Assembly (NCBI GenBank): GCA_965247245.1
Contig: CBDFGV010000003.1
Coordinates: 1,550,001 to 1,614,000, forward strand
Direction: 5' to 3'
Source of the DNA: Tectiglobus sp965247245
Lineage (GTDB): Bacteria; Pseudomonadota; Alphaproteobacteria; Rhizobiales; Hyphomicrobiaceae
DNA length: 64,000 nucleotides
The position numbers and the translations under genes were made by a program. Positions 52,230 through 60,398 of this stretch are shown piece by piece; positions within the stretch are counted from its first letter, which is position 1; each line of letters begins with the position of its first letter. Below the pieces are notes generated by a model. It was not told where the DNA came from. It saw only the letters and a program-made list of their open reading frames with translations, and did no database searches.

Positions 52230-53030
52230 ATGACTGGCAGACTGGATGGACGGATTGCGATAATCACCGGTGCCGGTTGCGTTGGTCCGGGTTGGGGCAA
52301 TGGCCGTGCATCGGCGGTTCGTTTCGCTGAAGAAGGCGCAAAGATCTTCGCCGTCGATATCAATCCGGCAGCGATGACGGAAACGCTTGAGCGCGTCAAA
52401 GCCGTCGGCGGCACCATCCAGACGCATCAGTGCGATGCAACCGACAGTCAGTCCGTCAAGGACATGGTCGCGGCCTGCATCGACCACTACGGCGGCGTCG
52501 ATGTCCTGGTGAACAATATCGGCGGGTCAGCACGCGGTGGCCCGGTGGACATGGATGAGGAGACTTGGGAACGCCAGGTCCGCTATAACCTGACAAGTGT
52601 GTATCTCACCTGTCGCAATGTTCTCCCGCATATGGCCGAGCAAAAGCGCGGTGCGATCGTCAACACATCATCGACGTCAGGTCTGAGATGGGGTGGCGCC
52701 GCGCAATCGGCCTATGCCGCGACCAAGGCCGGGGTTATTCAGTTCTCCAAAGTTGTTGCCGTTGAGTACGCGCCACACAACGTTCGCGTGAACACGGTCG
52801 TTCCCGGACAGCTCCACACACCACTGGTCGAGGCCCGTCTCGCCAACCAACGCGCAGGAGGCGATGTTGAGAAGCTCTTGGCAGACAGACAATCTCGCAT
52901 TCCCCTCGGCTTCATGGGTGACGGTCGCGACACGGCAAATGCTGCTCTCTTCCTCGCCTCGGATGAAGCACGTTTCATCACGGGCACAGAGATTGTCGTC
53001 GATGGCGGTATGACCGCGCGCTGTGACTAA
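52230..53030 (+). CDS. SDR-family oxidoreductase with extended glycine motif
   Basis: A 266-residue SDR. The Rossmann loop is ITGAGCVGPGWGNGRASAVRFAEEGA, longer than the usual TGxxxGIG because of a GPGWGN insertion found in one SDR subgroup. Catalytic N120, S147/S148, Y162 and K166 are intact; an Asp at the end of strand two (FAVDINPA) indicates NAD. It lies 36 bases after the previous SDR in the same operon. Possible role: oxidation of the opposite stereoisomer of the operon's substrate. Confidence 0.9.
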   Translation: MTGRLDGRIAIITGAGCVGPGWGNGRASAVRFAEEGAKIFAVDINPAAMTETLERVKAVGGTIQTHQCDATDSQSVKDMVAACIDHYGGVDVLVNNIGGSARGGPVDMDEETWERQVRYNLTSVYLTCRNVLPHMAEQKRGAIVNTSSTSGLRWGGAAQSAYAATKAGVIQFSKVVAVEYAPHNVRVNTVVPGQLHTPLVEARLANQRAGGDVEKLLADRQSRIPLGFMGDGRDTANAALFLASDEARFITGTEIVVDGGMTARCD

Positions 53031-53033
53031 GAC

Positions 53034-54140
53034 CTAAGCGGCGAGCTCAGCCAACCTGACTAGCAAGGCATCGCCCATCTGTTCCGTCGAAACAGGTTTG
53101 TAGTCACCTGCGATGTCGGCTGTCCGGATACCGTCCTTGAGGACCGCGCGCATGGCATTTTCAATGAGCACGGCATCGTCCTCACGATCGAACGAATAGC
53201 GCATTGCCATAGCGAGGCCCCACACGGCGCCTAGAGGATTGGCAATCCCTTTCCCGGTAATGTCCGGCGCACTACCGTGAACCGGTTCATAGAGCGCATG
53301 CTGCCGTCCACTTTCATCCGGCGCAGATAGCGACGCTGAAGGCGCCATGCCAAGCGACCCCATGACGGCAGCAGCGCCATCAGAGAGGATGTCTCCGAAC
53401 ATATTGGTCGTCACCATGACGTCGAACTGACTTGGATTGCGCGCAAGCTGCATGGCGCAGTTATCGACAAGCATATGGGTCAGCTCAACATCTGAGAACT
53501 TCTCGGCATGAAGCGCAGTCACCGTCTGACGCCACAAGGCACCCACCTCAAGCACATTGGACTTATCGACGGAGCACACACGTCCCGTACGCTTACGTGC
53601 CAACTCAAACGCGGTCGTCGCCACACGCTCGATCTGATCTGTTGTATAAACCAGAGAGTTCACACCGCGCTTGCGCCCATCAGGCAGCTCTTCGATACCA
53701 CGTGGCTCGCCAAAGTAGATGCCACCGTTCGCCTCCCGAACAAGCAGCAGATCAACATTCTCCATCACGGATTGCTTGAACGGCACGGCATCGGCCATTT
53801 CAACGAACCCGCGCGCCGGCCGCAAATTAGCGAACACCTGCATCTCGCGGCGCAGACGCAGCACGCTACCCTGGCGTCGTACAGCAGGGGGAATCTCATC
53901 GTACTCCGGTCCACCCATCGCCCCGAACAAAACGGCATCACTGGCCACGGCATCTTCCAGAACACCCGGCCGACAGAGCGAACCAATCTCCTTGAAAACA
54001 TGATAACCATAATCGTGCTGACGCACGTCACAGCTGAAACCGCGCTCATTTTGCAGCCAATCCAGCACACGCACCGTTTGTGCGATGACCTCCGGCCCCA
54101 CTCCGTCACCGGGCAGCACGACGAGCGAACGGTTACTCAT
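53034..54140 (-). CDS. 3-isopropylmalate-dehydrogenase family protein (LeuB paralogue)
   Basis: A 368-residue beta-decarboxylating dehydrogenase. Conserved segments: LPGDGVGPEVIAQ, LRLRREMQVFANLRPA, GGIYFGEPRG, SVDKSNVLEVG, the metal-binding VDNCAMQL and NMFGDILSDGAAAVMGSLG, and the NAD-specific EPVHGSAPDITGKGIANPLG. The motifs suit isopropylmalate dehydrogenase rather than isocitrate dehydrogenase. No leuA, leuC or leuD is adjacent, and the surroundings are catabolic, so this may be a paralogue for another 2-hydroxy-3-carboxy acid. It converges on the SDR operon, four bases apart. Confidence 0.88.
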   Translation of the reverse strand: MSNRSLVVLPGDGVGPEVIAQTVRVLDWLQNERGFSCDVRQHDYGYHVFKEIGSLCRPGVLEDAVASDAVLFGAMGGPEYDEIPPAVRRQGSVLRLRREMQVFANLRPARGFVEMADAVPFKQSVMENVDLLLVREANGGIYFGEPRGIEELPDGRKRGVNSLVYTTDQIERVATTAFELARKRTGRVCSVDKSNVLEVGALWRQTVTALHAEKFSDVELTHMLVDNCAMQLARNPSQFDVMVTTNMFGDILSDGAAAVMGSLGMAPSASLSAPDESGRQHALYEPVHGSAPDITGKGIANPLGAVWGLAMAMRYSFDREDDAVLIENAMRAVLKDGIRTADIAGDYKPVSTEQMGDALLVRLAELAA

Positions 54141-54336
54141 TGTTCGATGTTCCAGCTTTAACCAATTTGCTTTCCGGCATACCTACGCGGTGCCCCGCGA
54201 ACGCGGTAGCTGTTGAAGCAATGATCACAATCGCGATGTTGCCGGATTTGAAACTTGCCGAGAACAGCGAGAAACAACTACGTTCCGGTAACACTCAATC
54301 GCGGTTTCGCAGCAGCCCAGAGGAATAGGACGCTTG

Positions 54337-54852
54337 ATGAACAAGCCGGCGAAAGCTGAACCAGAACGCATTCCTCTGCCGGTCTTCCTTGCACGGCTGA
54401 GCAATGAAGAAGCCGGGCATGCGCGCGTGGCAGCCGAGACCATGGATGATCTCGAGTCGCGCACCTACCATCTGCGCGGCATAGAGCAAAGACTGGCGCC
54501 CTATTTCTATGTCGCCTGCATCGCCTTTGTGCTTGGCTTGCTGATCTTCATCATCGGCAATGAATTCTTCTTCGGTCTTTTCAGTTGGGTCGACAATCTG
54601 GGTGTTACAATCCTGTTGTCCGGCCTGCCCGTTCTCGGCTTTTGTTATGCCTTTCGGGTCCGCAGCCGGACCCACGCGGATGCCCGCGCATTCGAGCTGA
54701 ACCAGAAGCATTTCATGCCGCATAGCGCCATCTACTTTCCCGCCGGGGGGCCGGAAGAACAATCCTGGGTGATCTTGATCGACCAGGATGCCGGCTACAA
54801 ACCCAAACCTTCCAAATATGACCACGTCAAACCAGGCGGACTACTCTGGTAG
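54337..54852 (+). CDS. Uncharacterised protein with two transmembrane helices
   Basis: A 171-residue protein of no family I recognise. A charged N-terminal cytoplasmic part (MNKPAKAEPERIPLPVFLARLSNEEAGHARVAAETMDDLESRTYHL) is followed by two membrane helices (YFYVACIAFVLGLLIFIIGNEFFF and VTILLSGLPVLGFCYAF) and a soluble C-terminal region ending HVKPGGLLW. AGGA lies upstream of the ATG. It precedes the CitE-like gene by 30 bases and may share its transcript. Confidence 0.7.
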   Translation: MNKPAKAEPERIPLPVFLARLSNEEAGHARVAAETMDDLESRTYHLRGIEQRLAPYFYVACIAFVLGLLIFIIGNEFFFGLFSWVDNLGVTILLSGLPVLGFCYAFRVRSRTHADARAFELNQKHFMPHSAIYFPAGGPEEQSWVILIDQDAGYKPKPSKYDHVKPGGLLW

Positions 54853-54882
54853 CCTGATAACGACGATTGAGAGCCCATAAAC

Positions 54883-55761
54883 ATGCAGGCCAACCGCACG
54901 TATTTGTTCGCCCCCGGCAATCATCCCCGGAAGGTCGAGAAAGTGTTCGACACCGGCACCGACGTCGTCATCCTGGATCTCGAAGACGCTGTGGCGATTT
55001 CGGAGAAGGTAGCTACACGGTCGGTCGTCGTCGAAGCTCTGCAACGTCCACGCAAATGCCGAGGCTATGTCCGCGTCAACGCACTTGATACCGAATTCAC
55101 ATTCGATGACGTGGAAGCCGTCGTTGCGCAAGGTGTTGATGGCATTGTTCTGCCCAAGGTCGAACGCCCGGCAGATTTACAGATGGTCGATTGGATGATG
55201 ACCAGCCTGGAGCGCCAGCGCGGCCTGCCAGAAGGCGGGATCGATCTGATGCCAATCATCGAAACCGGCAAGGGCGTCGCTAATGTCCGTGAGATCTGCG
55301 GTGCCGGCGGCCGTCTCAAGCGCGTCGCGTTTGGCGCCGGGGATTACACCCGCGACATGGCCATCGAGTGGACCATGCACGAGGGTGAACTGGCACACGC
55401 TCGCGCCGAGATCGTCCTCGCCTCCCGTATCAATGATCTGCAGCCACCGATCGACACTGTCTTCATTCACATCAACGAGCACGAGCACTTCAAGAACTCG
55501 GCGGTACTCGCGCGCCAGTTTGGTTACCAGGGCAAGATGTGCATTCATCCCAATCAGATTGCCGCCACCAATGACGCCTTCACCCCAACCGCAGAAGAGG
55601 TTGCCTGGTCGCGCAAGGTCATCACTGCCTTCCAGGAAGCGGAAGCCGCCGGTTCCGCCTCAATCCAGGTCGAGGGGTACTTCGTTGATTACCCGATCGT
55701 TGTAAAGGCCGAACGCGTCGTTGCCCTGGCAGAAGCCATCGAAGCAGCACAGAAGAGTTAA
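54883..55761 (+). CDS. HpcH/HpaI aldolase / citrate-lyase beta-like (CitE-type) CoA-ester lyase
   Basis: A 292-residue TIM-barrel lyase. Features include RTYLFAPGNHPRKVEKVFDTGTDVVILDLEDAV (metal-ligand Glu in DLEDAV), the arginine in YVRVNALDT, and MPIIETGKGVANV with the second metal Glu, and GAGDYTRDM. Members cleave citramalyl-, malyl- or related CoA esters, or polymerise such reactions with acetyl-CoA. It lies 35 bases upstream of the HpaB-family gene and is probably in the same operon, which argues that the pathway runs through CoA thioesters. Confidence 0.88.
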   Translation: MQANRTYLFAPGNHPRKVEKVFDTGTDVVILDLEDAVAISEKVATRSVVVEALQRPRKCRGYVRVNALDTEFTFDDVEAVVAQGVDGIVLPKVERPADLQMVDWMMTSLERQRGLPEGGIDLMPIIETGKGVANVREICGAGGRLKRVAFGAGDYTRDMAIEWTMHEGELAHARAEIVLASRINDLQPPIDTVFIHINEHEHFKNSAVLARQFGYQGKMCIHPNQIAATNDAFTPTAEEVAWSRKVITAFQEAEAAGSASIQVEGYFVDYPIVVKAERVVALAEAIEAAQKS

Positions 55762-55795
55762 ACGCGCGGCGCGCGAACCGAAGGAGCAAAACGCC

Positions 55796-57388
55796 ATGAT
55801 AATGACCGGCGAAGCCTATCGCGAGTCCTTGCGTAAGTTATCTCCGCGCGTATTCGTCGGCGGCGAGCAACTCGAAAGCGTTGTCGACGCACCAAGTCTG
55901 GAGCCAGGTATCAATGCTGTCGCTCGCACCTACGACCTTGCCCACGACGAACGCTACACGCACCTAATGCAGGCGACGGAAGCGACCACCGGCAAAACTG
56001 TGAGCCGGATGACCCACGTCGACCGCACACAACAGGATCTGATTGAAAAGCTGGAGGCGACCCGCTTGGTCTGCCGTGAGGTAGGCTGCGCCCAGCGCTA
56101 TCTGACACATGACGGCTTTGCCGCCATTTACCAGGCGACCCACAAAATTGATGCTGATCGCGGCACCGATAAGCATCAGCGTTTTTTGAACTACATGCAC
56201 CGCGTTCAGGACGAAGACTTGTCCGTCGGTATTGCGATGACAGACGGTAAAGGCGACCGCTCTTTACGCCCTCACCAGCAGGCCAATGCTGACGTTTATG
56301 TGCACGTTAAAGAACGACGCACGGACGGCATCGTCATTCGCGGCGCAAAAGCGATCATCACCGGCGCACCTTACATGCATGAGCTGATGGTCATGCCCTG
56401 TCGGAATATGATTGAAGCCGACAAGGACTTCGCCGTGTGCTGCGCCGTGCCCATTGACGCCGAGAACCTGACGATCATTTCACGACCAGCAGGCCGTCCG
56501 GGTGAAAATGCCGCCAAGTTCAGCGCCAAGTTCGGTCAATGCACGGCCATTGCCATTTTCGACGATGTCTTCGTGCCGTGGGACAATGTCTTCCTGGACG
56601 GCGAGTGGGAGTACTCGCAGTTCCTGACCTCAACCTATGCCACTCACCACCGCCACAGCTGTATTGGAGCGCGCGCCGGCTTTGGAGATCTGCTCATTGG
56701 CGCCGGCGTGATGATGATCGAAGCCAATGGCCTCGACCCGCAGGGCACGCCGCACCTGCGCAATGATCTCGTTGAACTGATCAAGATTGTCGAAGGTTTC
56801 TACGCCTGTGGTGCTGCCGCATCTATCTACGGCTTCAAAGACGAGTCCGGGATCCAGCAACCGGACGGCGTGTTTGCCAATGTCGGCAAGCTCTTGATGG
56901 CGACCCAGATCTACGACATGCATCGGCTGGCGCACGATGTCTCTGGTGGACTGATCGTTGCATTGCCCGGCCTGGAGGACGACCATAACCCGGCCACCAA
57001 GGGCGACATGATGGATATGTTGACCACCCGGCCGGACATTCCCTATCAGCATCGCATGGACGTCGCCCGCTTTATGGAAGATCTGACGGCCTCGAATTCC
57101 GCCGGATGGATGTCTGTCATTTCACTCCATGGCGGCGGCTCGCCGGAAGCCATGCGCCGCGAGATCTATCGCTATTATCCGCTGGAGGAACGCCGCCAAC
57201 TGGTCGAGCGTCTGCTCGATCGTGGTGTTCTCAATCTCGACGATGAGGCATCTCGCAACCGCCAGCCCGGTCGCTGCTGCCCAGTCGGCTGCCAGGTTCC
57301 GGAAACACCGGTTCTCGGCGGTGAGCAACGGCCGCAGATTGCGGCCTCAACAAGCGACAAAGACCAACTTTCCGACGCTGCAGAGTAA
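55796..57388 (+). CDS. HpaB / 4-hydroxybutyryl-CoA dehydratase family protein
   Basis: A 530-residue protein of the acyl-CoA-dehydrogenase-like flavoprotein family that includes 4-hydroxyphenylacetate 3-monooxygenase (HpaB) and the [4Fe-4S]/FAD 4-hydroxybutyryl-CoA dehydratase. Segments: MTGEAYRESLRKLSPRVFVGGE, GIVIRGAKAIITGAPYMHE, FAVCCAVPID, FDDVFVPWDNVFLDGEW, THHRHSCIGARAGFGDLLIGAG. Cysteines C93, C98, C289 and H285 lie near where the dehydratase binds its cluster, but spacing differs, so the choice is open. No HpaC-like flavin reductase is adjacent, and a CoA lyase is, which mildly favours the dehydratase-like reading. AAGGAG lies nine bases before the ATG at 55796. Confidence 0.85.
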   Translation: MIMTGEAYRESLRKLSPRVFVGGEQLESVVDAPSLEPGINAVARTYDLAHDERYTHLMQATEATTGKTVSRMTHVDRTQQDLIEKLEATRLVCREVGCAQRYLTHDGFAAIYQATHKIDADRGTDKHQRFLNYMHRVQDEDLSVGIAMTDGKGDRSLRPHQQANADVYVHVKERRTDGIVIRGAKAIITGAPYMHELMVMPCRNMIEADKDFAVCCAVPIDAENLTIISRPAGRPGENAAKFSAKFGQCTAIAIFDDVFVPWDNVFLDGEWEYSQFLTSTYATHHRHSCIGARAGFGDLLIGAGVMMIEANGLDPQGTPHLRNDLVELIKIVEGFYACGAAASIYGFKDESGIQQPDGVFANVGKLLMATQIYDMHRLAHDVSGGLIVALPGLEDDHNPATKGDMMDMLTTRPDIPYQHRMDVARFMEDLTASNSAGWMSVISLHGGGSPEAMRREIYRYYPLEERRQLVERLLDRGVLNLDDEASRNRQPGRCCPVGCQVPETPVLGGEQRPQIAASTSDKDQLSDAAE

Positions 57389-57467
57389 TAGCCGGGCGTA
57401 GGTCCAAAGCAAGTGATCTCGATCATCTGAACGATGAGTCGCGCTATCAGGAAATGACGGAGCAGCC

Positions 57468-58178
57468 ATGCCAACCACCACCGACATCTTGAAGCGCGAA
57501 ACCCGTGCGCTGGTCTTCGATCAATACGGAACGATCGTCGACATGCAGACCGGGCTTACTGAGGCCGCAACCCCCTTCCTCAAAGACAAAGGCTGGGACG
57601 GCGAGGCACATCGGTTTGTCACCTGGTGGCGGCGCACGCACTACGAAAACTCAATGATCGATGCGCTCTGCGACCGTGGTCACACACCGTACCGGCAAAT
57701 TGGCCATCGCGCCGTGTCCTATGTCATGGATCGTTGCGGCATCACCTATTCGCAGGATGACGTGCAGTGGTTAGTTAGTCAGATCGAAACACTCAAGCCG
57801 TTCCCCGACGTTATTGAAGCACTCGAAAAGCTCCGCGGTTCAGGATACAAGCTGGTTATCCTTTCCAACGGCGACCGCGACATGCTGGAAGCGGCCGGTC
57901 CGCATATAGGCTTTCCATTCGACGAAGTGATTTCAGTGCAGGAAGCCGGTTACTTCAAGCCGCATTGGGCGACGTACGCATCCGCGGAAGATATTATCGA
58001 AGAAGAACGCACCAGCTTGCTGTTTGTTGCCAACCACGCCTTTGACTGCATCGGCGCAAAGAGCTACGGCATGCGGACCGCCTTTATCGATCGACGCAAG
58101 CGGCCGTTCGGCGAAACACCTCACCAACCCGACATTATTGTCGCCGACTTTCAGGAACTCGCGGAATCGATGTGCTAA
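57468..58178 (+). CDS. HAD-superfamily haloacid dehalogenase type II-like protein
   Basis: A 236-residue HAD hydrolase. The nucleophile D18 and T22 lie in VFDQYGTIVD; LVILSNGDRDM and the lysine in EAGYFKPHWATY are intact. In the motif IV region, however, the sequence is FVANHAFDCIGAKSYG, where L-2-haloacid dehalogenases usually have S-x-N-x-x-D; the Ser and Asn appear to be Ala and His, so halide or substrate preference may be altered. It is 79 bases after the HpaB-family gene. Its end overlaps the converging EamA gene by four bases. Confidence 0.85.
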   Translation: MPTTTDILKRETRALVFDQYGTIVDMQTGLTEAATPFLKDKGWDGEAHRFVTWWRRTHYENSMIDALCDRGHTPYRQIGHRAVSYVMDRCGITYSQDDVQWLVSQIETLKPFPDVIEALEKLRGSGYKLVILSNGDRDMLEAAGPHIGFPFDEVISVQEAGYFKPHWATYASAEDIIEEERTSLLFVANHAFDCIGAKSYGMRTAFIDRRKRPFGETPHQPDIIVADFQELAESMC

Positions 58179-59161
58179 TCCGAGACGATGGTCCTGGCGC
58201 GTTTCGCCTGCTTTGCCTTGCCGACAACGCGCTCGCGATGCAGCGTGTAGGCTGCCGCCGCCACGATGATAGCAGCGCCAATAAAGACCCGCGGCTCCGG
58301 CCACTCGCTAAAAATCCACCAACCAAGAAACAGCGTGTAGACAAGGCGCGAGTAGTCTAAGGGAGCAACGGCACTGGCTTCGCCTGCCCGCAGACCGAGT
58401 ATATTGATGTATTGCCCACAGACCGCCAGTGCACCAATTCCGAACAGCAGGCCAAGCTCAACCAGGGTCGGCGTCTGCCAGAACCAAATGGCCCCCGGCA
58501 ACATCAGCAGTCCAACGCCAATCGCCTGGTAGGACAGGATCGTAATCGGCTCGTCCACAAGACTGAGCAGCCGAACTGATACCATCACCACGCCAACCAG
58601 CGCTGCGCTACCAATCGCCATCAACCCATAAATGTTGAATGCCGTGCCTTCCGTTGGCCAGGCAACAACAAGGACACCGATAAATCCCACAATAACGGCA
58701 CCCCATCGCCGCGGCCCGACAACTTCTCCTAAGACGAAGATCGCAAGTATCGTGGTGAAGAAGGTTTTCCCGAATGCAATCGTTGTCGCTTCCGCGAGGG
58801 GCAAGTTGATCACTGCAGTGAACCCAAGCGTCATCGCAACAAAGGCCGTCGCGACGCGCAAAAGCTGCAACCCAGGCCGCCTCGACGTCAGTGAACTTGG
58901 GAACGAACGCAGGATCATTGGCGAGGCAATAATGATCATCGCAAGTTGGCGGAAAAAGAGGACCTCCATAACGTGCAGCGATGTACCCGCTAACTTGATC
59001 AGAGCAACCATCAACGCGAAGAACAGCGCGGCGGTCAGGATAAACAAACCGCCACGGACGTTCCCGGGCAACCTTGCCCAGCGGGCGCGTATTTTAACCC
59101 AGCCTTTTGCCAGGACGGACCATCGCGGTGGAGATTGTTGCGGCTGTGACGAGTTGCTCAA
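58175..59161 (-). CDS. DMT-superfamily transporter (EamA domains)
   Basis: A 328-residue membrane protein with ten predicted helices in two EamA repeats; the first begins GLFILTAALFFALMVALIKLAG and contains LQLLRVATAFVAMTLGFTAVINLPLAEATTI, the second SAALVGVVMVSVRLLSLVDEPITILSYQAIG. Such proteins export amino acids or metabolites, or import unknown solutes. The longest plausible start is TTG at 59161 with GAGGG close upstream; a start further in would lose only the charged N-terminus. Divergent from the AbrB-family gene, whose control region this start abuts. Confidence 0.82.
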   Translation of the reverse strand: MSNSSQPQQSPPRWSVLAKGWVKIRARWARLPGNVRGGLFILTAALFFALMVALIKLAGTSLHVMEVLFFRQLAMIIIASPMILRSFPSSLTSRRPGLQLLRVATAFVAMTLGFTAVINLPLAEATTIAFGKTFFTTILAIFVLGEVVGPRRWGAVIVGFIGVLVVAWPTEGTAFNIYGLMAIGSAALVGVVMVSVRLLSLVDEPITILSYQAIGVGLLMLPGAIWFWQTPTLVELGLLFGIGALAVCGQYINILGLRAGEASAVAPLDYSRLVYTLFLGWWIFSEWPEPRVFIGAAIIVAAAAYTLHRERVVGKAKQAKRARTIVSD

Positions 59162-59287
59162 ATGCCCTCACTTCGCAGCGATGATACCACTTGGGCTTCC
59201 GTTCGCAATCGGCATCTTGGAAGAGCGCGCATTCATCAAGGCCGCAACCCGACACGTCGGCAAGAACAAACAACGCGCAACAAGACT

Positions 59288-60352
59288 ATGCTCGATCTGG
59301 CAGATAACCGCATGGCCCGCATGGGCATCTGCATCGCAATCGCCCTGACCGGCGGCGTCGTTGCAGCCGCACTGAGCATTCCACTTCCCTACATGCTTGG
59401 CGCCATAGCCGCTTCGATGATGGCCGCAATGGCCGGTGTACCAGTCGAACGACCGTCGATGACAATCGTCACGCCGATGCGGGTCACGCTCGGCGTCCTC
59501 TTAGGCAGCACGATTACACCTGAACTTCTCGATCGCATTGGTGCTGTGGCAGGTGCCGTTGCCGTCGTGCCGCTGTTTGTGATCCTAGCGGCCATCATCG
59601 GGACAATCTACTACGAGCGCGTGGCGGGCTACACGCGCGAGGAAGCCTACTTCAGTGCCCTGCCTGGCGGCCTCCACATCATGACACTCTACGCGGAAGA
59701 GCGTGGCGTAGACATTCGCCGTGTCGCGTTAGCCCACTCGCTGCGCATTACGTTTGTCGTCATAATCACAACCGTCGTCACGAGCACGGTCGTCGACCTG
59801 CCGACCGTGTCAGTCGAAAACGCCACGGTGCACATTGACGAACTCGTGGCAGCCGACGCCATCGTGCTCACCCTGATCGGTCTGATCGGCTGGATGCTCG
59901 GGCGCGCCACAGGGCTGGCCGGCGCGCTGATGGTCGTACCGATGTTGTGCACGGCAGTCGCCAACGTCATGGGACTTGTATCAGCGCGGCCACCAGTTGA
60001 GCTTGTCATCGCCGCACAAACCATCCTTGGAGCCAATATTGGCGCCCGCTTTGTTGGTGAGAAAATAGGAGTTCTCACCCGGGCGATGCGGCATGCCCTG
60101 GGTCACGTCTCTTTGATGCTGTGCTTGGCCGCGATGTTCGCACTGCTGCTCAATCAGGCTTTCGATCTACCGATCCTGACAGGCATGCTGTCCTTCGCAC
60201 CCGGAGGCATGTCGGAAATCGGGCTAATTGCGCTGGCGCTCGGGCTCGACGTCGGCTTCGTTGCCACTATCCAGTTGAGCCGGCTCATGTCGATCAACGT
60301 GTTCGGCCCAATGGTCTACCGCCAGATCAGCGCGCTACTCAGCACCAAGTAG
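59288..60352 (+). CDS. AbrB-family (ammonia-monooxygenase-like, AbrB duplication) membrane transporter
   Basis: A 354-residue membrane protein with about ten helices in two similar halves. Conserved segments are IPLPYMLGAIAASMMAA, MRVTLGVLLGSTITPEL, YFSALPGGLHIMTLYAEERGVDIRRVALAHSLRI and SFAPGGMSEIGLIALALGLDVGFVATIQLSRL. Each half carries the PGG(L/M) motif typical of this putative transporter family (not the AbrB DNA-binding protein). Substrate unknown. I start at ATG 59288 (MLDLADNR); 59312 is also possible. The 126 bases upstream are open but non-homologous. Confidence 0.8.
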   Translation: MLDLADNRMARMGICIAIALTGGVVAAALSIPLPYMLGAIAASMMAAMAGVPVERPSMTIVTPMRVTLGVLLGSTITPELLDRIGAVAGAVAVVPLFVILAAIIGTIYYERVAGYTREEAYFSALPGGLHIMTLYAEERGVDIRRVALAHSLRITFVVIITTVVTSTVVDLPTVSVENATVHIDELVAADAIVLTLIGLIGWMLGRATGLAGALMVVPMLCTAVANVMGLVSARPPVELVIAAQTILGANIGARFVGEKIGVLTRAMRHALGHVSLMLCLAAMFALLLNQAFDLPILTGMLSFAPGGMSEIGLIALALGLDVGFVATIQLSRLMSINVFGPMVYRQISALLSTK

Positions 60353-60398
60353 ATGTATGTAGCATCACCATTCATAAGGCTGTTTAGAGGATCGAAGA

